Shown in pieces: positions 34,670 to 63,995 of a DNA stretch of 64,000 nucleotides. Within the stretch, counting starts at the first letter, position 1; each line of letters starts with the position of its first letter. The notes under the pieces were generated by a model. The model made no database searches. It was not told the origin of the DNA and saw nothing but the letters and a program-made list of their open reading frames with translations. The stretch comes from Mesocentrotus franciscanus (Eukaryota; Echinodermata; Echinoidea; Camarodonta; Strongylocentrotidae): assembly GCA_037976565.1 (NCBI GenBank), contig CP137682.1, positions 22,744,800 through 22,808,799 on the forward strand, read 5' to 3'. The position numbers and the translations under genes were made by a program.

Positions 34670-35474
34670 CCTCTAGATGAAACAACAAAAATGCCAAGAT
34701 TCAATTTCAGATGGAAAATTGTAAAAAGAAAAACATAACACCAAAATTATTACCATCAATCACCTCTGTTACACAAGTAATGTCAAAATACCCTGTGCGG
34801 CCGGGTACACGAGTTTGTGTATTGCAACAGATGCAACATCATGTCGTCATGACTCACTGGTTTCTTACCTCACGATCTCGCAAGATCAAGACAACATAAG
34901 TTACCTCTAATAAACCATACGCACATCGTAGCACGTCGGACTACTGGAAGATTTAAGCTCATTAAAATTCATTCATTCCGTCACAGAAATCGCACATGTA
35001 TGCCACAAAATTTGAAAGTAAAACTTACACAGGATACTGCCCACAACTGTGCTAAGGCCTCTGAATAGTCAGGATCTACAGAAAATTACAAACCATCGCA
35101 AAATCAGCGTAACTTACTCGGAATTCTTTACGCTTGGGAGGGCCCAGTTCTGTTTTTCTTAATCTGATCTGCTGCCATCTATTGACTGACAGGTGTAACT
35201 GTAAAATAGATTGAGATTGAGTAGAAATAACAGAGGGGAATGCTATATCTTCTTATCAATTTTAATAATAAAACATATGTTAATTCATAACTTGCTAGAG
35301 AACTATAGGAAGGGACAGTTTGTACCACAGCTGGAAGGGCTCATTTCACACTTGATTAATTAAAGCTATCGATCCCATGATCTCTTGCCCTCATAACACC
35401 TTTAATTGCCCCCTCCCCCCTTTTTTTAAAACCATACTTCCTCTTATAACCCCCGGTCTCTTATCTCCCTCCCC

Positions 35475-35512
<38 letters not shown>

Positions 35513-36966
35513 CCTTCTTCTCTCTCCACCCCTCTCCCTTTCTCTCCCTTCCTCTCTCTCCACCCTCTCCCCCCCCCCATGGGAAATCTCATTCACGCCT
35601 ATGTACCAAATGCATCACTACATGACCCCCTTTTTCATGAATTCTGCTATATTTATTTGATGAACAGAATTATACACAAGTATACATATAAACAGCAGTA
35701 AGTAATGACGTATATACTCACATGACTAAAGAAACTTTTCTTCACTTATTAATTAAAGGTATAAAAATATTGCTTGTTGAAAGAACACTCTGACATCAGC
35801 TTGAAAATATGATATAGTATATATATGACAAAGTCAAAGACACCTGATTTAGTCACGGAGGTAAATGTTTTTTATGCCACATGCATTCCTGAATTCTGTG
35901 TGTAATGAATTAAAAAATGCATGATTCTTGAATTTAAAAAACACTAGAGAAACCTGGTATTCAACATTTTTACAAGGTTAAGAGCAAAGTTGAAGTGTTG
36001 ATCAGTTTCATTTTGAATACCCTAATATAAATCATTCCTAAATGCTAAAAATAATAATAACAATAGTGGAGTCTTGTATAGCACTCATGTCTGTCACATT
36101 GCCACTCCTAGCGCTCTGATATTATTTCAGAACTCAAGCATTTTAATGGAATTAAATCCTGCCAACTAAAATAATATATGTATCCTGGTATGTTTGATTT
36201 AATAAGGATAACTATTGTACTTGTAAAGCAGTTTGAATAACCTTGAAGTGAAAGATACATAAAGATGTACGATCAAAACTACAAGACCAATTTCATAGAC
36301 TCACTAACCAATCTCAGCACCATCCATATCTTTGCTTTCTATCACTTTTTAATTAGCCAGTGTTTCAAAATATACTTTCAAAAAGTTTGATAGTACCTTC
36401 AATAACTACAACAGCCATTACCTAGTAAGTTAATAGCATTGAACCTCACAAATGGTCATAATACAAATTCATCATTGTGACAGCAGAAAATGAGTTGCAC
36501 AATAATTTGAACAGCTCATAAAACTCCTCAGATTTTGCAAAGAATAAACGATAGCTTTGAGAAAGCAGAAATTTGATGATTACGATGCACCTTTCAGATT
36601 TCTTTCTTGGGGGGGGGCAGGGAGGGGGCAGGATGCATATCACATTCTCTATCTGCTTTTAAAGCACTTAGGAAGAATTATTTCACCCCAAAAAAAATAT
36701 TATTCGACAGCTGTAAACAAAGTTCATCCCACAAATGCAAAACTACTACTGAACTAGGAAATGCCTTATGTACTTGCTTCACACAAAACAAACAAAACAA
36801 ACTTGATAATACTTTAATTTGCAATATCTTTATGTAATAGACAAAATATATTCCACACACAAACGATGCCACATACATGTATTGTTCAATCAGGGAGATC
36901 TCCCTGGTTCAGTCATCCTTTGAGTATACTATTTAATGTTCAGCCAAATTTGGCAGCAGCATACCA
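34670..36966. other. Intergenic between DIS3L2 and ALDH4A1, with CT-rich tract
   Basis: A (CT)n pyrimidine tract lies at about 35,478-35,570. The remainder holds no gene or repeat I can support. The DIS3L2 promoter and first exon must lie in or near this interval, but no core promoter element is convincing. Confidence 0.4.
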
Positions 36967-37260
36967 GGGGGGTGTTTCACAAAGACTAAGATCGACTTTA
37001 AGTTGGACTTAACTATGGCAGGCCGTTCATGCCATTGGTTGCTCTCACCATTGGTCTCTTAATTATGATCTTTAGATAATATTTTTTCCTTCAAAAATGA
37101 ACTATCAATAAAGGTAAATTCTGTAGATTTGTGACCACGATTTGTACGTCCCTTGAGAAACAAATGTCAGGAATGGTTAGAGGAACAACTAGTGGCATGA
37201 ACGGCCTGCCATAGTTAAGTCCAACTTAAAGTCGATCTTAGTCTTTGTGAAACACTCCCC
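36967..37260. mobile_element. Palindromic MITE family 'GTGTTTCACAAAG', copy B
   Basis: This is a 294-bp full-length copy with ends GGGGTGTTTCACAAAGAC and GTCTTTGTGAAACACTCCCC. It lies in the same orientation as copy A by its asymmetric centre (TTTCCTTCAA...TGAACTATCA). It is intergenic. Confidence 0.9.
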
Positions 37261-38160
37261 AGGTCATGTACAAACCCAAAGGCTTGCTGACTTCAATTAC
37301 TATTCCTATTGCTTAACTCATTGAGTACCGAGTTCTCTTATTCCCATAGGCTTAATACAGGGTCCACAAGGTTCCCCATAGGCAATCACATGGAAATTGT
37401 ATTTGCTCTCAAAAAAACAACAGATCTGATTTAGTTTACATAGATATTGAGGCATGAAGGCAACATTTTGTGTAGTCTTGAAAGAAGTCGGACTAAAACG
37501 GAAAGCATTCCACATTTGCCTCTATTAATATCTTTACGACTTTACATTTTGATGTAGTTTTCATATGATGATGAATAAACAAATTAATTTACTTGAATTG
37601 TGTGTAAGATTTTCAAAACTCATTATTAATCCCAATCAAATTTTAGTAATGAACCCATTAAGCATTGTTAGGATTTTTAGTAAGCCTAAGAAATAAAGCG
37701 TTTTCACTAAACACATTAACAAAATATAGTAATACTATGAATCACTTTAGTTTATGTTTGAATCTCAAAAATATAATTGTCACAAATCATATCACAAACA
37801 TCTTGATATATATGTATGTTTTAATATTATATACATTAAAAGTGGGAAGAAAAATAAGCAATTATTTTCTTTTTACTTTTCTCTTTAAAATAACAGCATT
37901 ACCATGATAGAAGATCTCATTTGAAATGTTCTTTTCTGAGAGTAAAAGATAAAGTAATGGACCGTATAAAACATTATCAATAGACCCTTATTCACAATAC
38001 ATAATTGCATGACATGAACAACATGATTATGAAACTTATCACACAGGGGTCTATTCTAAAAAATATACATCATATCAAATATTGAAGAAAACAACTTTTT
38101 TGGTTAAAAATATGCTGTCCGTGGGGTTCAAATACTGTTTATCGATCGAATTATTGACCA
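37261..38160. other. AT-rich intergenic, nothing recognised
   Basis: No gene, RNA or repeat boundary supported. Confidence 0.4.
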
Positions 38161-38212
38161 CCGCGCCGGTCCTCCCGTAGAGTATAAAACACACTTGCTT
38201 ACATTAGTTTTT

Positions 38213-38255
38213 ATCACCTGACGAAGTGTTGCAGCGGCGCACGAAACGTCGTGAT
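38213..38255 (+). ncRNA. Hammerhead-ribozyme-like motif of Penelope-type elements
   Basis: Helix I: ATCAC (38,213-38,217) pairs with GTGAT (38,251-38,255). Core box CTGACGA (38,218-38,224) fits CUGANGA. Helix II: GTGT...GC (from 38,226) pairs with GC...GCAC (to 38,242), with one bulge and an AGCG loop. Core box GAAA is at 38,243-38,246. Helix III is the self-complementary ACGT (38,246-38,249), closed only between two molecules. The cleavage residue would be C38,250. Hammerheads with such minimal helix III are known from Penelope-like retroelements. Flanking DNA looks like a short solo remnant; no RT or GIY-YIG frame is visible. Activity is untested. Confidence 0.6.
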
Positions 38256-39519
38256 CTTTTAGATCCCTTATTGACCACAGTGTTTACCATTTTCTGACAA
38301 GATCGGTCATACAGGAAGGCTGCTTGAAAGCCAATCAATTGTGTGCTCGTCAAGTTATTTTATCCTATTGTAATCATATCAAATAGGCCATTATATGATC
38401 TGATATTCTACTACCCTATGAAGGTTAAAAAGAAATCTTCATGAGACAAATTGATTAATCTATCCCATAGCATCTTAGGCATTCTTTGATACTTTACTGC
38501 ATGTTAATCCTCTGTAAACATGGACAAATCAATACCTAAGAAGCAGATACTTTACTGAACGTGACGCTTTTGCAAACTTTGCAAATGGTCCAGATTCGTG
38601 AATGTTTCATACCGAGAAAGTAACGTCTTTGTATACTGAATTTCTGCAATTCGCAAATATTTCAGATTTGAGAGTGATTTGCACTACAAGTTTTTTTCTC
38701 AGTACCATTACAGATAGTAACTGACTCCATGTGCAGACTCTATATAGAGGAAATAGATGAAATCGTTACAGCATCATATACCTTAGTTTGGATACTGCCA
38801 TTACATTGTATTTCACAAAAACATATACCGGTATTCTTAAAAGTTAATAAACCTTAGTCCAGGTTTACGTAGGCAGATTTAGTTGAATGATTTAAGGAGC
38901 ACCAATTATCACCGTCCTCATCCCATTAAAATTACCATACTTCTGTAACTCCATAAACAATTAAAATCATGGCAGCATCAAGTTAATTTTCCATTTTTAT
39001 TCCATGACTGGAATCATTTGCTTCACACTTTGCACCTCATACATCAGTGGACTACTTGACCACGCAGCACTTAATAGTATACCACCTTTAATAATCAATA
39101 TGAACTTTTGACTCAATGTGCAGACTTAAAATAGAAGGAAAAGGTGACACTATTATTGCATCATATATATTTGGATACCAACATTACAATTTACATTACA
39201 AAGACCTGCACAGATGTGTATGATTAGAAATACATGATGCGATGAATGGGATGAATGGGATATATATAATATATCTCACATCGTTTCACTAAGATAAGAC
39301 TGCATTAAGACAACATTACACTATGTCATGTATGATTTCCAAAAAAAAGTTTCATGGATGATAGGGCGTCTCACAGCTTGCACATTTCAGTCAATGGTAT
39401 CATCCATTTGAAGCCAGACTCATATACTTCCACACAAGGTAATGCTTTTCTGGCTCTCCATACATGATATGACAAAGAAACACAAATGCATGAAGCTTGA
39501 CAAGTCCAATGTGTCAGAT

Positions 39520-56479
<16,960 letters not shown>

Positions 56480-56840
56480 GTTGAAAAATTCACTCCAATA
56501 CCAGGGGAAAGATCAAACGAAAGTCAGAAGAGTTTCTGAATGTTTATTTCGCTGTCAGATCGTATGACACTGCACTGAACCGCAAAGATAGACGATGGTG
56601 TCGCCGGTATGGTAAGCTAGCTATGCTACATGGCACGCTGTGTCTTTTTTTACGTGTACGGTCGAGTCTTGCGCGTGCACGGCATGTAACAACCTATGGA
56701 AACAACGTACGATTCGATTCGATACGTTTGCGCGCGGAACTCTGCAATGGTAGTGGATATGGGCGTAATGAAGGCGGTGACCTATCCCGCCTTTCCCATT
56801 GGTCCATTCTTACCTCTGAACTTCAACACCGCCCCTGTAT
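56480..56840 (-). promoter_or_regulatory. ALDH4A1: Probable ALDH4A1 5' UTR and promoter
   Basis: Upstream of the ATG the DNA becomes richer in CpG (about 56,620-56,835). On the minus strand there is a CCAAT box (56,798-56,802, GGACCAATGGG) and a GC box (GGGGCGG, 56,829-56,835). No TATA box at a fitting position is clear. The transcription start is unknown. Confidence 0.35.
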
Positions 56841-57324
56841 TAAGTAATCATTTGTAGGGACGTTGTTTTGATACTGCACTGTGCAGAGATGGATGGGAAG
56901 GTATAATAAACGAATTTCAAAAAATGTTGTATCAAGAAAATCTGTTGTTCCCTGGTGTGTTTAGAGTCTACTCAGATTGGTGCAAGACAAAAGCTTCGGG
57001 GTGTATTCATACTATTGTTCAATTTTATTTCATTTAATATTATCATCATTATTTAATATTAGTTATTCGGCAAAGACAAAATCAAGAAAAGCGTAATATC
57101 TTCCCTGCTACCTATCTATTCATTTTTATTATATATATAGCATCATATAGGGCCCGGCTTTTATCAGAGGGTGTGTATTACGGTATTCTCGCATTCTTTG
57201 AACAGCCCAACGGCTCGATTTTTATTGCAATGCATTTAATACGTTATGTGGAACATAATGTTCAAGTTGATTCCGGTATCATCAATTAACAGCCACTTAT
57301 CAAAACTCATGTTTGTCATAACCC
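56841..57324. other. Intergenic, nothing recognised
   Basis: AT-rich spacer between ALDH4A1 and the oxidase gene, without supported features. Confidence 0.4.
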
Positions 57325-57426
57325 TAATCTCTCACTCTCTCTCTCTCTCCCTCTCTCTCTCTCTGACTCTCACCACCCCTCCCCCCTCTCACTCCACGTC
57401 TCTCTCTCTCTCTCTCTCTCTCTCTA
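57325..57426. repeat. (CT)n tracts
   Basis: Pyrimidine runs of CT repeats interrupted by CACCACCCCTCCCCCC. Confidence 0.85.
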
Positions 57427-57859
57427 GTCTCTGTCCTTTGGCATTTTTCACATCAATCTTTATCACTGGTGCTATCCCACTCATACTATCTCCCCGAAAC
57501 TTCTGCCTTTCCCGTTTGAGCATTCGAACTGGAAAAAGTATTGAATGAAATTATGTTTGATGGATAAAATAGTATTGCTGTCCTTCGTAAATTCGTGTAG
57601 TACATTCAATTTGTATCAAGCAATAAATATGTGAATACGCAACGGTACGCCCGATTATTGTAATCTTGTATGTCATCACGAAAGCGGGCGGCATTTCTTT
57701 TTTTTGCACAGTATGGATCTAGTCTAGAAAATTACGTAAATTCTACAATGTGCACGGTGTTAAAGTAATTAAGGTGTTGAGAAGTTTCTTTTTTTTAAAT
57801 ATTAAGAACGAAGAGGAAAATAGAGAAATAGAAAGTAAGAGTAAGACCCATCGGCATAG

Positions 57860-58060
57860 AAAGAGTGAGAGGGAGAGAGAGAGAGGGAGAGCGAGAGAGG
57901 GAGAGAGAGAGAGAGAGAGAGAGGCTGGAGGGGAGGGAAGGAGGGGGGCAGTGAGGGTCAGAGGGAGAGAGAGAGAGGGAGGGAGAGAGACTGGAGGGGA
58001 GGGAAGGAGGGGGCAGTGAAGGTCAGAGAGAGAGAGAGAGAGAGAGGGGGAGCGGGAAAG
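57860..58060. repeat. (GA)n tracts with an internal duplication
   Basis: (GA)n runs alternate with GGCTGGAGGGGAGGGAAGGA-type blocks. The segment AGGGGAGGGAAGGAGGG..GCAGTGA(G/A)GGTCAGAG occurs twice (about 57,927 and 57,994), an imperfect tandem duplication of about 67 bp. Confidence 0.8.
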
Positions 58061-59980
58061 AAACAAGCGAAGAGAATCCTATTTACCCCATAAATCAAAT
58101 AAAAATCAGGTATGATGAGAAACTCGATCAACATATTGCAATCGATTCAAATATTTCGGCCCGAAAGCCCGATAATTTTAAAAAGCCAAACATTTTCTTC
58201 AGTTCGGCCAGTTGTACATGTATCATAATTATTGTTGTTGTTGATGTAAGGGAAAGAAACTAAAGTACATTATATCAATTGATTTCTCCAAAAAAAAATT
58301 TTAAAGGGGCCTTTATGGCGAGGGGGAGGGGGGAAGTGTGAGTCTTGGGGGAGGTCATCCCTAAATAGGGCCCTTTTTAAGGATATAAGCTGGCTGGCCC
58401 CGATAGCTTAGCTGCCTAAATCTTCTTGCAAAAGTGGACCAAACAAGAAAACAGATTATAGAAATCCAAACGAGATTTCTATCATCTCTCTTTAACAAAT
58501 GACCCTCTGAATAATTAGGAAGAGAATCAAAACGTCTTTTTTTTCATAACTAAATCTACATCTTTCAGACTCGATCGACAACAGACAGTATCAATAATTT
58601 TTTTTTAAATACTTAGATATAAGCATTGAGGCTGAGTAGTCTAGTGGACACGCGATCGCTTCGTAACTGGTGTGGGTTTTTTTTTTCTTTTCCTTTTTTA
58701 AATCTCACATAAATTATACATTTTAGTGTTATTGTTTAATCAAGTGACGGTGTTAGCCAAGATCAACAAATTGCCGAATCTGCTTTCTTTACATAATAAT
58801 TTTTGAGGTGTGTGCACCGCTCCTCCCACGAAATCTTGACGGGGGCCATCATGCCTATATAGGGGCCCCTTCCCCAGTCTTTAAAATCTCGGACAAGCAC
58901 AGTCTTGTTAGGGTTAAATAACATCAAATTACAATTGTGCATCAAAAGTTGTGATTCACAATCAAACGAAATAAAAAGCATTCGACTTGAGATGAGTTTC
59001 AATATCCATTTATTGTATAGAGTTAGAATAACATTAAATGCTTTCAAAAGCATCGAATTATGTGACCTTCTTACATTAATATCACACGCATGATTCCATA
59101 ATTATCATTCATTTTTAAATTTGCACCAATATTGTATAATGTATTGTAAATACTGAAATCATGCTTGAATAAACAACATTTGATTCGCAAGTACCATATG
59201 CCTATATAGGATACTAAACACATCGATACAAAAAATTTGTTAAATTGTGATTGAACATTATTCGATTTCTTATTACGACTTATTGAAAATTTATACGCAA
59301 TAAGGTATTTACATTAGCCAAAATGATGAAGCGCACAATGCATGTTATGCGTAATGCAATCAGAGTCTGTGGTTTACACGATCCAATCAAAGACTGTCAA
59401 GAAATCAACCAAATTCAGCCTTGTGCGTCACATTTTGGAAAATGCATGTGCGAACTTAATTGACACTGCAGCATCCGAATAGGGTTTCTAAGCTGGCATC
59501 GTAAAATAGGGTATTGAAATTACCCTCTGAAATTACCTTTCAATTGATTTCTTGAAAATCTTTGCGAACGTTTTGGTTGTTTTCTCTTCTGTCATTTAGA
59601 TAAACTATTATTTTGGGGTCATATTACCAGATTTAATATGACGAACATTATTAGTTGTTCTCACCATTTTGAAACGGGTTCATACCATGAAGAAGTTTAA
59701 GGCCTAATACCATGCTGCGCTTTCTAACATTTTGTTCGTAACCGTAAAACGGTTCACTTTGATTTACAAATAGATTGAACGTGAGATCAACAGCTGTAAT
59801 ATCCAATTAAGAGTGGGGTTATTAAGCCTATTGCGCTAAAAGGTGGGTTGAATTTTGAAGCGCAATTCCAACCTAAAATCATAAAGACACGTAAAGTATG
59901 AGATTCCGATCGGTTGAAATTTTAGCTGAGTTTGAGTTTGATAGTTTGTTTTAAGTATTCATGATTTAATCGACCACATC
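58061..59980. other. AT-rich intergenic; one truncated SINE head
   Basis: Near 58,629-58,675 (+) TAGTCTAGTGG (A box-like) and CGATCGCTTCGTAACTGG resemble the first half of a tRNA head but stop before a B box. Nothing else is recognised. Confidence 0.35.
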
Positions 59981-60144
59981 CAATGAAACCGACAGCCCAC
60001 GAGACCAACAATGTCGGCCTCGATGGTCTTCTAGAATTTTAAGCCACACTTCAGAGGTTTCAGGGAAGTTTTTCTATCTTCCCTTATGTAGTTTTGTTTT
60101 GTTTTGTTTTGTTTTGTCGGCCACGTAGGCTGTCGGTCTCATTG
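59981..60144. mobile_element. 164-bp TIR element, CAATGAAACCGACAGCC ends
   Basis: CAATGAAACCGACAGCC on the left mirrors GGCTGTCGGTCTCATTG on the right, and CACGAG/CCACGT continue the stem. A (GTTTT)n run sits inside. Confidence 0.65.
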
Positions 60145-60329
60145 ACCGTCGTTAAAATGACCCCTCCCTCACCTCCCCTATTCAATACCCTTGTTAATTT
60201 GCATCTTATCCGAATAATAAAACCGATGCCCTACCCCTATATCTTTACCCCCTCCCCGTCAATATTATTACTGGACAAACGTTATGCCATTGGAATGAAC
60301 ATACCACGGTCTCAGTATGGCGTTGCGTG

Positions 60330-60545
60330 ACTCCGTCCACTGAGGGGGGCACTGAAACGATTGGTGCACCGGTCTTACTCGAAGAAAAAATGAAATGCGA
60401 ACTGACAAGGCTATATACTGATTATAAGGAGAGTGCGGGAAGCGGTCCAGGCGTTTTCTCCCTCATCCTTTCCCCTCCTCCCTTTTCCTTTCTCTCTTTT
60501 CCCGCCTTTTCATTATATATGTTTACCCCCCCAAGATTTGGGGGA
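60330..60545 (+). repeat. Dispersed repeat with pyrimidine-rich half, copy 2
   Basis: Partner of 47,555-47,780 (same block order). It overlaps the region just beyond the oxidase stop codon. A possible third, inverted relative is the purine-rich stretch with GGATAAAAGACTTGGTGC near 63,690-63,830. Confidence 0.55.
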
Positions 60546-60579
60546 CATGACCCTGTGTCCCATGTAGGTACGAAACTGT

Positions 60580-63500
60580 TCAGAGGTAGGAAGGTAAGAT
60601 GTCGTCTTTGACAGGCACATCTAACTTGAAGCAGGGTGGGTAGTTAGGATCACTGATAGCCGTTCTCTTCATGTTGAAGGACGAGATGTCATAGGTTGTC
60701 TCTCCATCTATGGCCAGTTGACTCAGGATCTTCCCGAGTACAGGAGCCATTCTAGGTAGTGAATGCAAAATTAAAGAAATTCGAGGCTTTCCTATACTTT
60801 CACAACCATTACACTTGTATTTAACTTACTTGGCATTGATATGGTACTTGTTAATTTGAACAAGATGATATAAGATTTCTTTATCTTTCTGTTTATCCTC
60901 CGTTTCCATGTTTTTCTCACAATTCCTCATTTTCCTCATGTTCTTTATCTTCTCCATATTAAATTGCTTTGCCCTTTTTTCTTCTTCTTCTTCTTCCTCC
61001 TGCTCTTCTTCTCCTCCTTCTTCTTTCTTCTTCTCCCTCGATGAAACATATAGAAACGCGAACAGACCCATTAAATGTGGTATTCCTGTGCTCTAAACAC
61101 TCTTTTTGTCAAATATTATGTAAGGTTAGGGTTAGGGTTCGGAATAGGGTTATAGGTTTATATAGTGTTTAGTCCAAGGCTTAAGAGTAATTCGGTATAC
61201 GTAGGCTGTTGACCGCAAAGCAATTATCGCAGGAATATAATGTCTTATAACCCCCCTCCACCCCTTTCTCCTTTATGTCTTCCTTTCTTATTCCACCCCC
61301 CCCCCTTTTTTTTGGGGGGGGGCAAGCGAAACCAAACTCACTTGTAAGCATGGGCAGCTCCAACAAACACTATTACATCACGATGTCCAGCCTGCTCGCA
61401 TGTATCCATTATGTAATGTCTATCAGGAGTCAGGGCGTACAGGCAAGTTTTGGTGTAAAGGGTTGGTCCAAGGGCCTAGAACACGATTACAAATTGAAAA
61501 CATGAATGCAAAATGATTAATATGAACTAAGGTGATCAGAAATAAATCATGTTTTTTCAAACTTCTACATATTGTACGAGATGTGACTATGTGAGGTGAA
61601 GTGATGCAACCAAGAGAGGCATACCTTATACGAGTAGTTTGAGTAGTTTTGATGATGTGAACATCCTTCGCAAGACAGGAACGTGTTTCTGATTAGTTAA
61701 AGTTTGCTGCGTGTTAGAGGTGATGAATCGTTTAGAAGCAAACGTGATTTCCGTACTTCTTTTACCTTACAGGTTGTTTAATTCGATAAACCGTAAATGA
61801 TGATAACGATCATCATCATCAATACCATCATCATCATGATGATCATCATCATAATCATATTCATAATCATTATTATCATCGTCATCATTATCATCATCAT
61901 CATCTTCATCATAATCATCATCATCCTCATCATCATTACATATAATTTTATAAATTATTATAAGACAAAGTCGGTCCATTTCGTTCGGGCATATTCACCG
62001 CTGAAACTACGCCTGCCTCCTCAATCCCTCTTCGTGAGCTCAAAAGTAAAAATAATGTTATAAATCTCCCCGAACCGGATGGATATACTGTTTGTATCAT
62101 CATCAAAACGTGATTATAAATACATGAACAACTTGACTTGATATATAATGTACTCCTCCCGATACTATGCCTGAATGTAACCTTCTCTCCCTCCCTGTCG
62201 ATCTTCCTATGCTCTTTTCCGTCGTTCTTCCTTAATTCTTACCTAATTTTTATGTATTTTTTGTATTCTTATTTTCACTCTCGAAAGGACGTCACTTCAA
62301 ACTTATGCTTAAAATGGCCCCTTTTCTGTATATACCATATCGTTATCACACATCTAAAGCTATACAATTTTAAATGTAAATCCGTTGATGTATATGAAAT
62401 AAATAAACATCAATCGATCAATCAATCATTATTACAACCATTATCATCATCAATATTATCATCATTACCATTGATGTAAATATTATCATTATTGACTACG
62501 AATTAAAAGGGTTAACGGATAAAGTATGGGTTTCATCACCCTCGGACACAGCTCCGCTACGTAGTTCCTCTCTTTTCTCCTCCTTCTCTCATCGGGGATA
62601 AAAGTCCTGGTATGAGGGGTAATAACAGGTCCTCCCAGATCTAGCCCAGTCTTGAACCCTGTATTGCCGTGGATTGGTAAGAAGTAAGGAGCAGCTGGTA
62701 ACCCGGTGTGGAGGAAGACAACTGGAAATCTTGGGGGAAAGAAGAGAGGGAAATGAGAGGGAATCTGAAGCAGTTTTGAAAAACTCCTACGCATACCCAC
62801 ACGTACACATGTTTTAATTAGCGGGATTCGAAGAGCGGACGAAACGACCTGTTACCTGTTCTCGCATTGGAAAATAGTACCCAAACATTAATTTGTTTAC
62901 CTTCATCTGCTCCGCCCCTCACGAAACAACCACTTTACCTATTTCTGCCTATCAACATAATCCATTCTTGAAAACCACATGTTATCAACATGTCTTTTGT
63001 TAACTCGTTCATCATTCATCCTTTATCTATCAATCTATGCATCAACCAATCTACCAATCCATCTATCTTTCAATTTTCATTAACCAAATACCAACCCGTC
63101 TTTTCTAAACTCGTTCATTATTTTGAGGGGTTGCGAAGTAAATGACTTGTTGCTGTGTGAGCTGTGTGACAGTGATTGGATCTTTACAACTATTGATGAC
63201 GTAACAGCATCCATCCATCCATCTATCTGTCTATCTATTTATCTACCTACTTATCTTTCTATCTACCTATCTATCTATCCATCCACGTATCTATCATTTC
63301 ATGTAACTATCCATTTATGTATCAGCCCACTCCTCTATCTATCCTTCCATCTATAGCTATCCATCAACATCCATTCATCAATCTAACAATCCATCTCTAT
63401 CCATCCTCATAAATCATATGGACCAACCTGTCTTTCGTAAACTCGTTCATGTGAGGGGTCGCAAAGTAGGTGACCTGTTCCTGGGTGACTGTGATTGGTA

Positions 63501-63594
63501 GTTTTAGTCCTATAGATGAGAGGACATCGTTCGTCCAGGCTCCTGAGGTCACTATCACCTTCTTGCAGAGGAAATCTCCCTGACTTGTGCAAAC
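60580..63594 (-). CDS. Sarcosine/pipecolate-oxidase-like flavoenzyme, 3' four exons (5' end outside window)
   Basis: FAD-dependent oxidase of the monomeric sarcosine oxidase (MSOX/PIPOX) family, which oxidises sarcosine, L-pipecolate or related N-methyl or cyclic amino acids, usually in peroxisomes. Exons, 5' to 3': 63594-63428, 62729-62540, 61475-61342, 60751-60580 (663 nt, 220 aa plus stop), phases consistent. Visible order: VCTSQGDFLCKKVIVTSGAW (start of the second half of the FAD domain), FPVVFLHTGLPAAPYFLPIH (substrate domain), YTKTCLYALTPDRHYIMD with the Cys (codon 61,445-61,443) that carries covalent FAD in this family, then VFVGAAHAYKMAPVLGKIL, the C-terminal FAD-contacting loop. The N-terminal GxGxxG exon is not in the window. 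The C-terminus is -SYL, not a canonical peroxisomal SKL-type signal. The exact substrate cannot be told. The first visible acceptor has a weak pyrimidine tract. Confidence 0.85.
61117..61190 (+). repeat. TTAGGG-like run within a dispersed repeat
   Basis: AAGGTTAGGGTTAGGGTTCG is followed by AGTGTTTAGTCCAAGGCT. A similar pairing (GGGGTTAGGGCTAGGG then AGTGTTTAGTCCAGGGCT) occurs at 29,015-29,070. The run is therefore part of an interspersed repeat rather than telomeric DNA. It lies in the intron between the last two oxidase exons. Confidence 0.55.
61797..61937. repeat. (ATC)n microsatellite
   Basis: Imperfect ATC/ATA repeats. The Asp- and Ile-rich frames over it are artefacts. Confidence 0.85.
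62390..62480. repeat. (ATCA)n-rich tail
   Basis: AAATAAATAAACATCAATCG then ATCA repeats follow an AT-rich stretch, the look of a LINE 3' tail. No coding remnant is seen. Confidence 0.35.
63205..63300. repeat. (ATCT)n microsatellite
   Basis: Tetranucleotide ATCT/ATCC repeats continue imperfectly to about 63,400, in the oxidase intron between its second and first visible exons. Confidence 0.85.
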
Positions 63595-63995
63595 CTTATA
63601 ATATTTATTTTCAGACAAAAAGATGCAACGAAAATAGTAGTGTATATAACAATAATGACAACGGGCATACGGGCACGCCCCCCCCCCGGATAAAAGACTT
63701 GGTGCAAAAAAGGAGGAAGCAAAAAAAAAAAGAGAAAAGGAAGGAAGAGGAAAGGAAAAAACGAAAACGGAAAATAAGAAAGGAAAAAAGGAAGGAAAAG
63801 AGAATGAAAGAGAGGAAGAAAGCTTGCTTGTAATATAATTTTCGGGACTTGGATCCGCCACTGCTTGCATGTTTTATGATTTTGATTTATTTATTTTTCT
63901 TCATGGTCTTTTTCAAAAGTTACAAATTAAATACAACATAATCATGATGATAAACAAATACCATAATTAATACATCATCAACGTTAAATACTTAC

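Noticed and set aside
38996..39001. ALDH4A1 polyadenylation signal as a firm feature
   Set aside because: AATAAA on the minus strand is at a plausible distance, but such hexamers are frequent in this AT-rich DNA and no downstream element decides it.
57743..58066. Ser/Leu-rich minus-strand protein
   Set aside because: Reading of the (GA)n tract; no homology or gene structure.
60826..61071. Glu/Lys-rich minus-strand frame
   Set aside because: Antisense of a CTT-rich tract in the oxidase intron; splice phases of the flanking exons exclude it.
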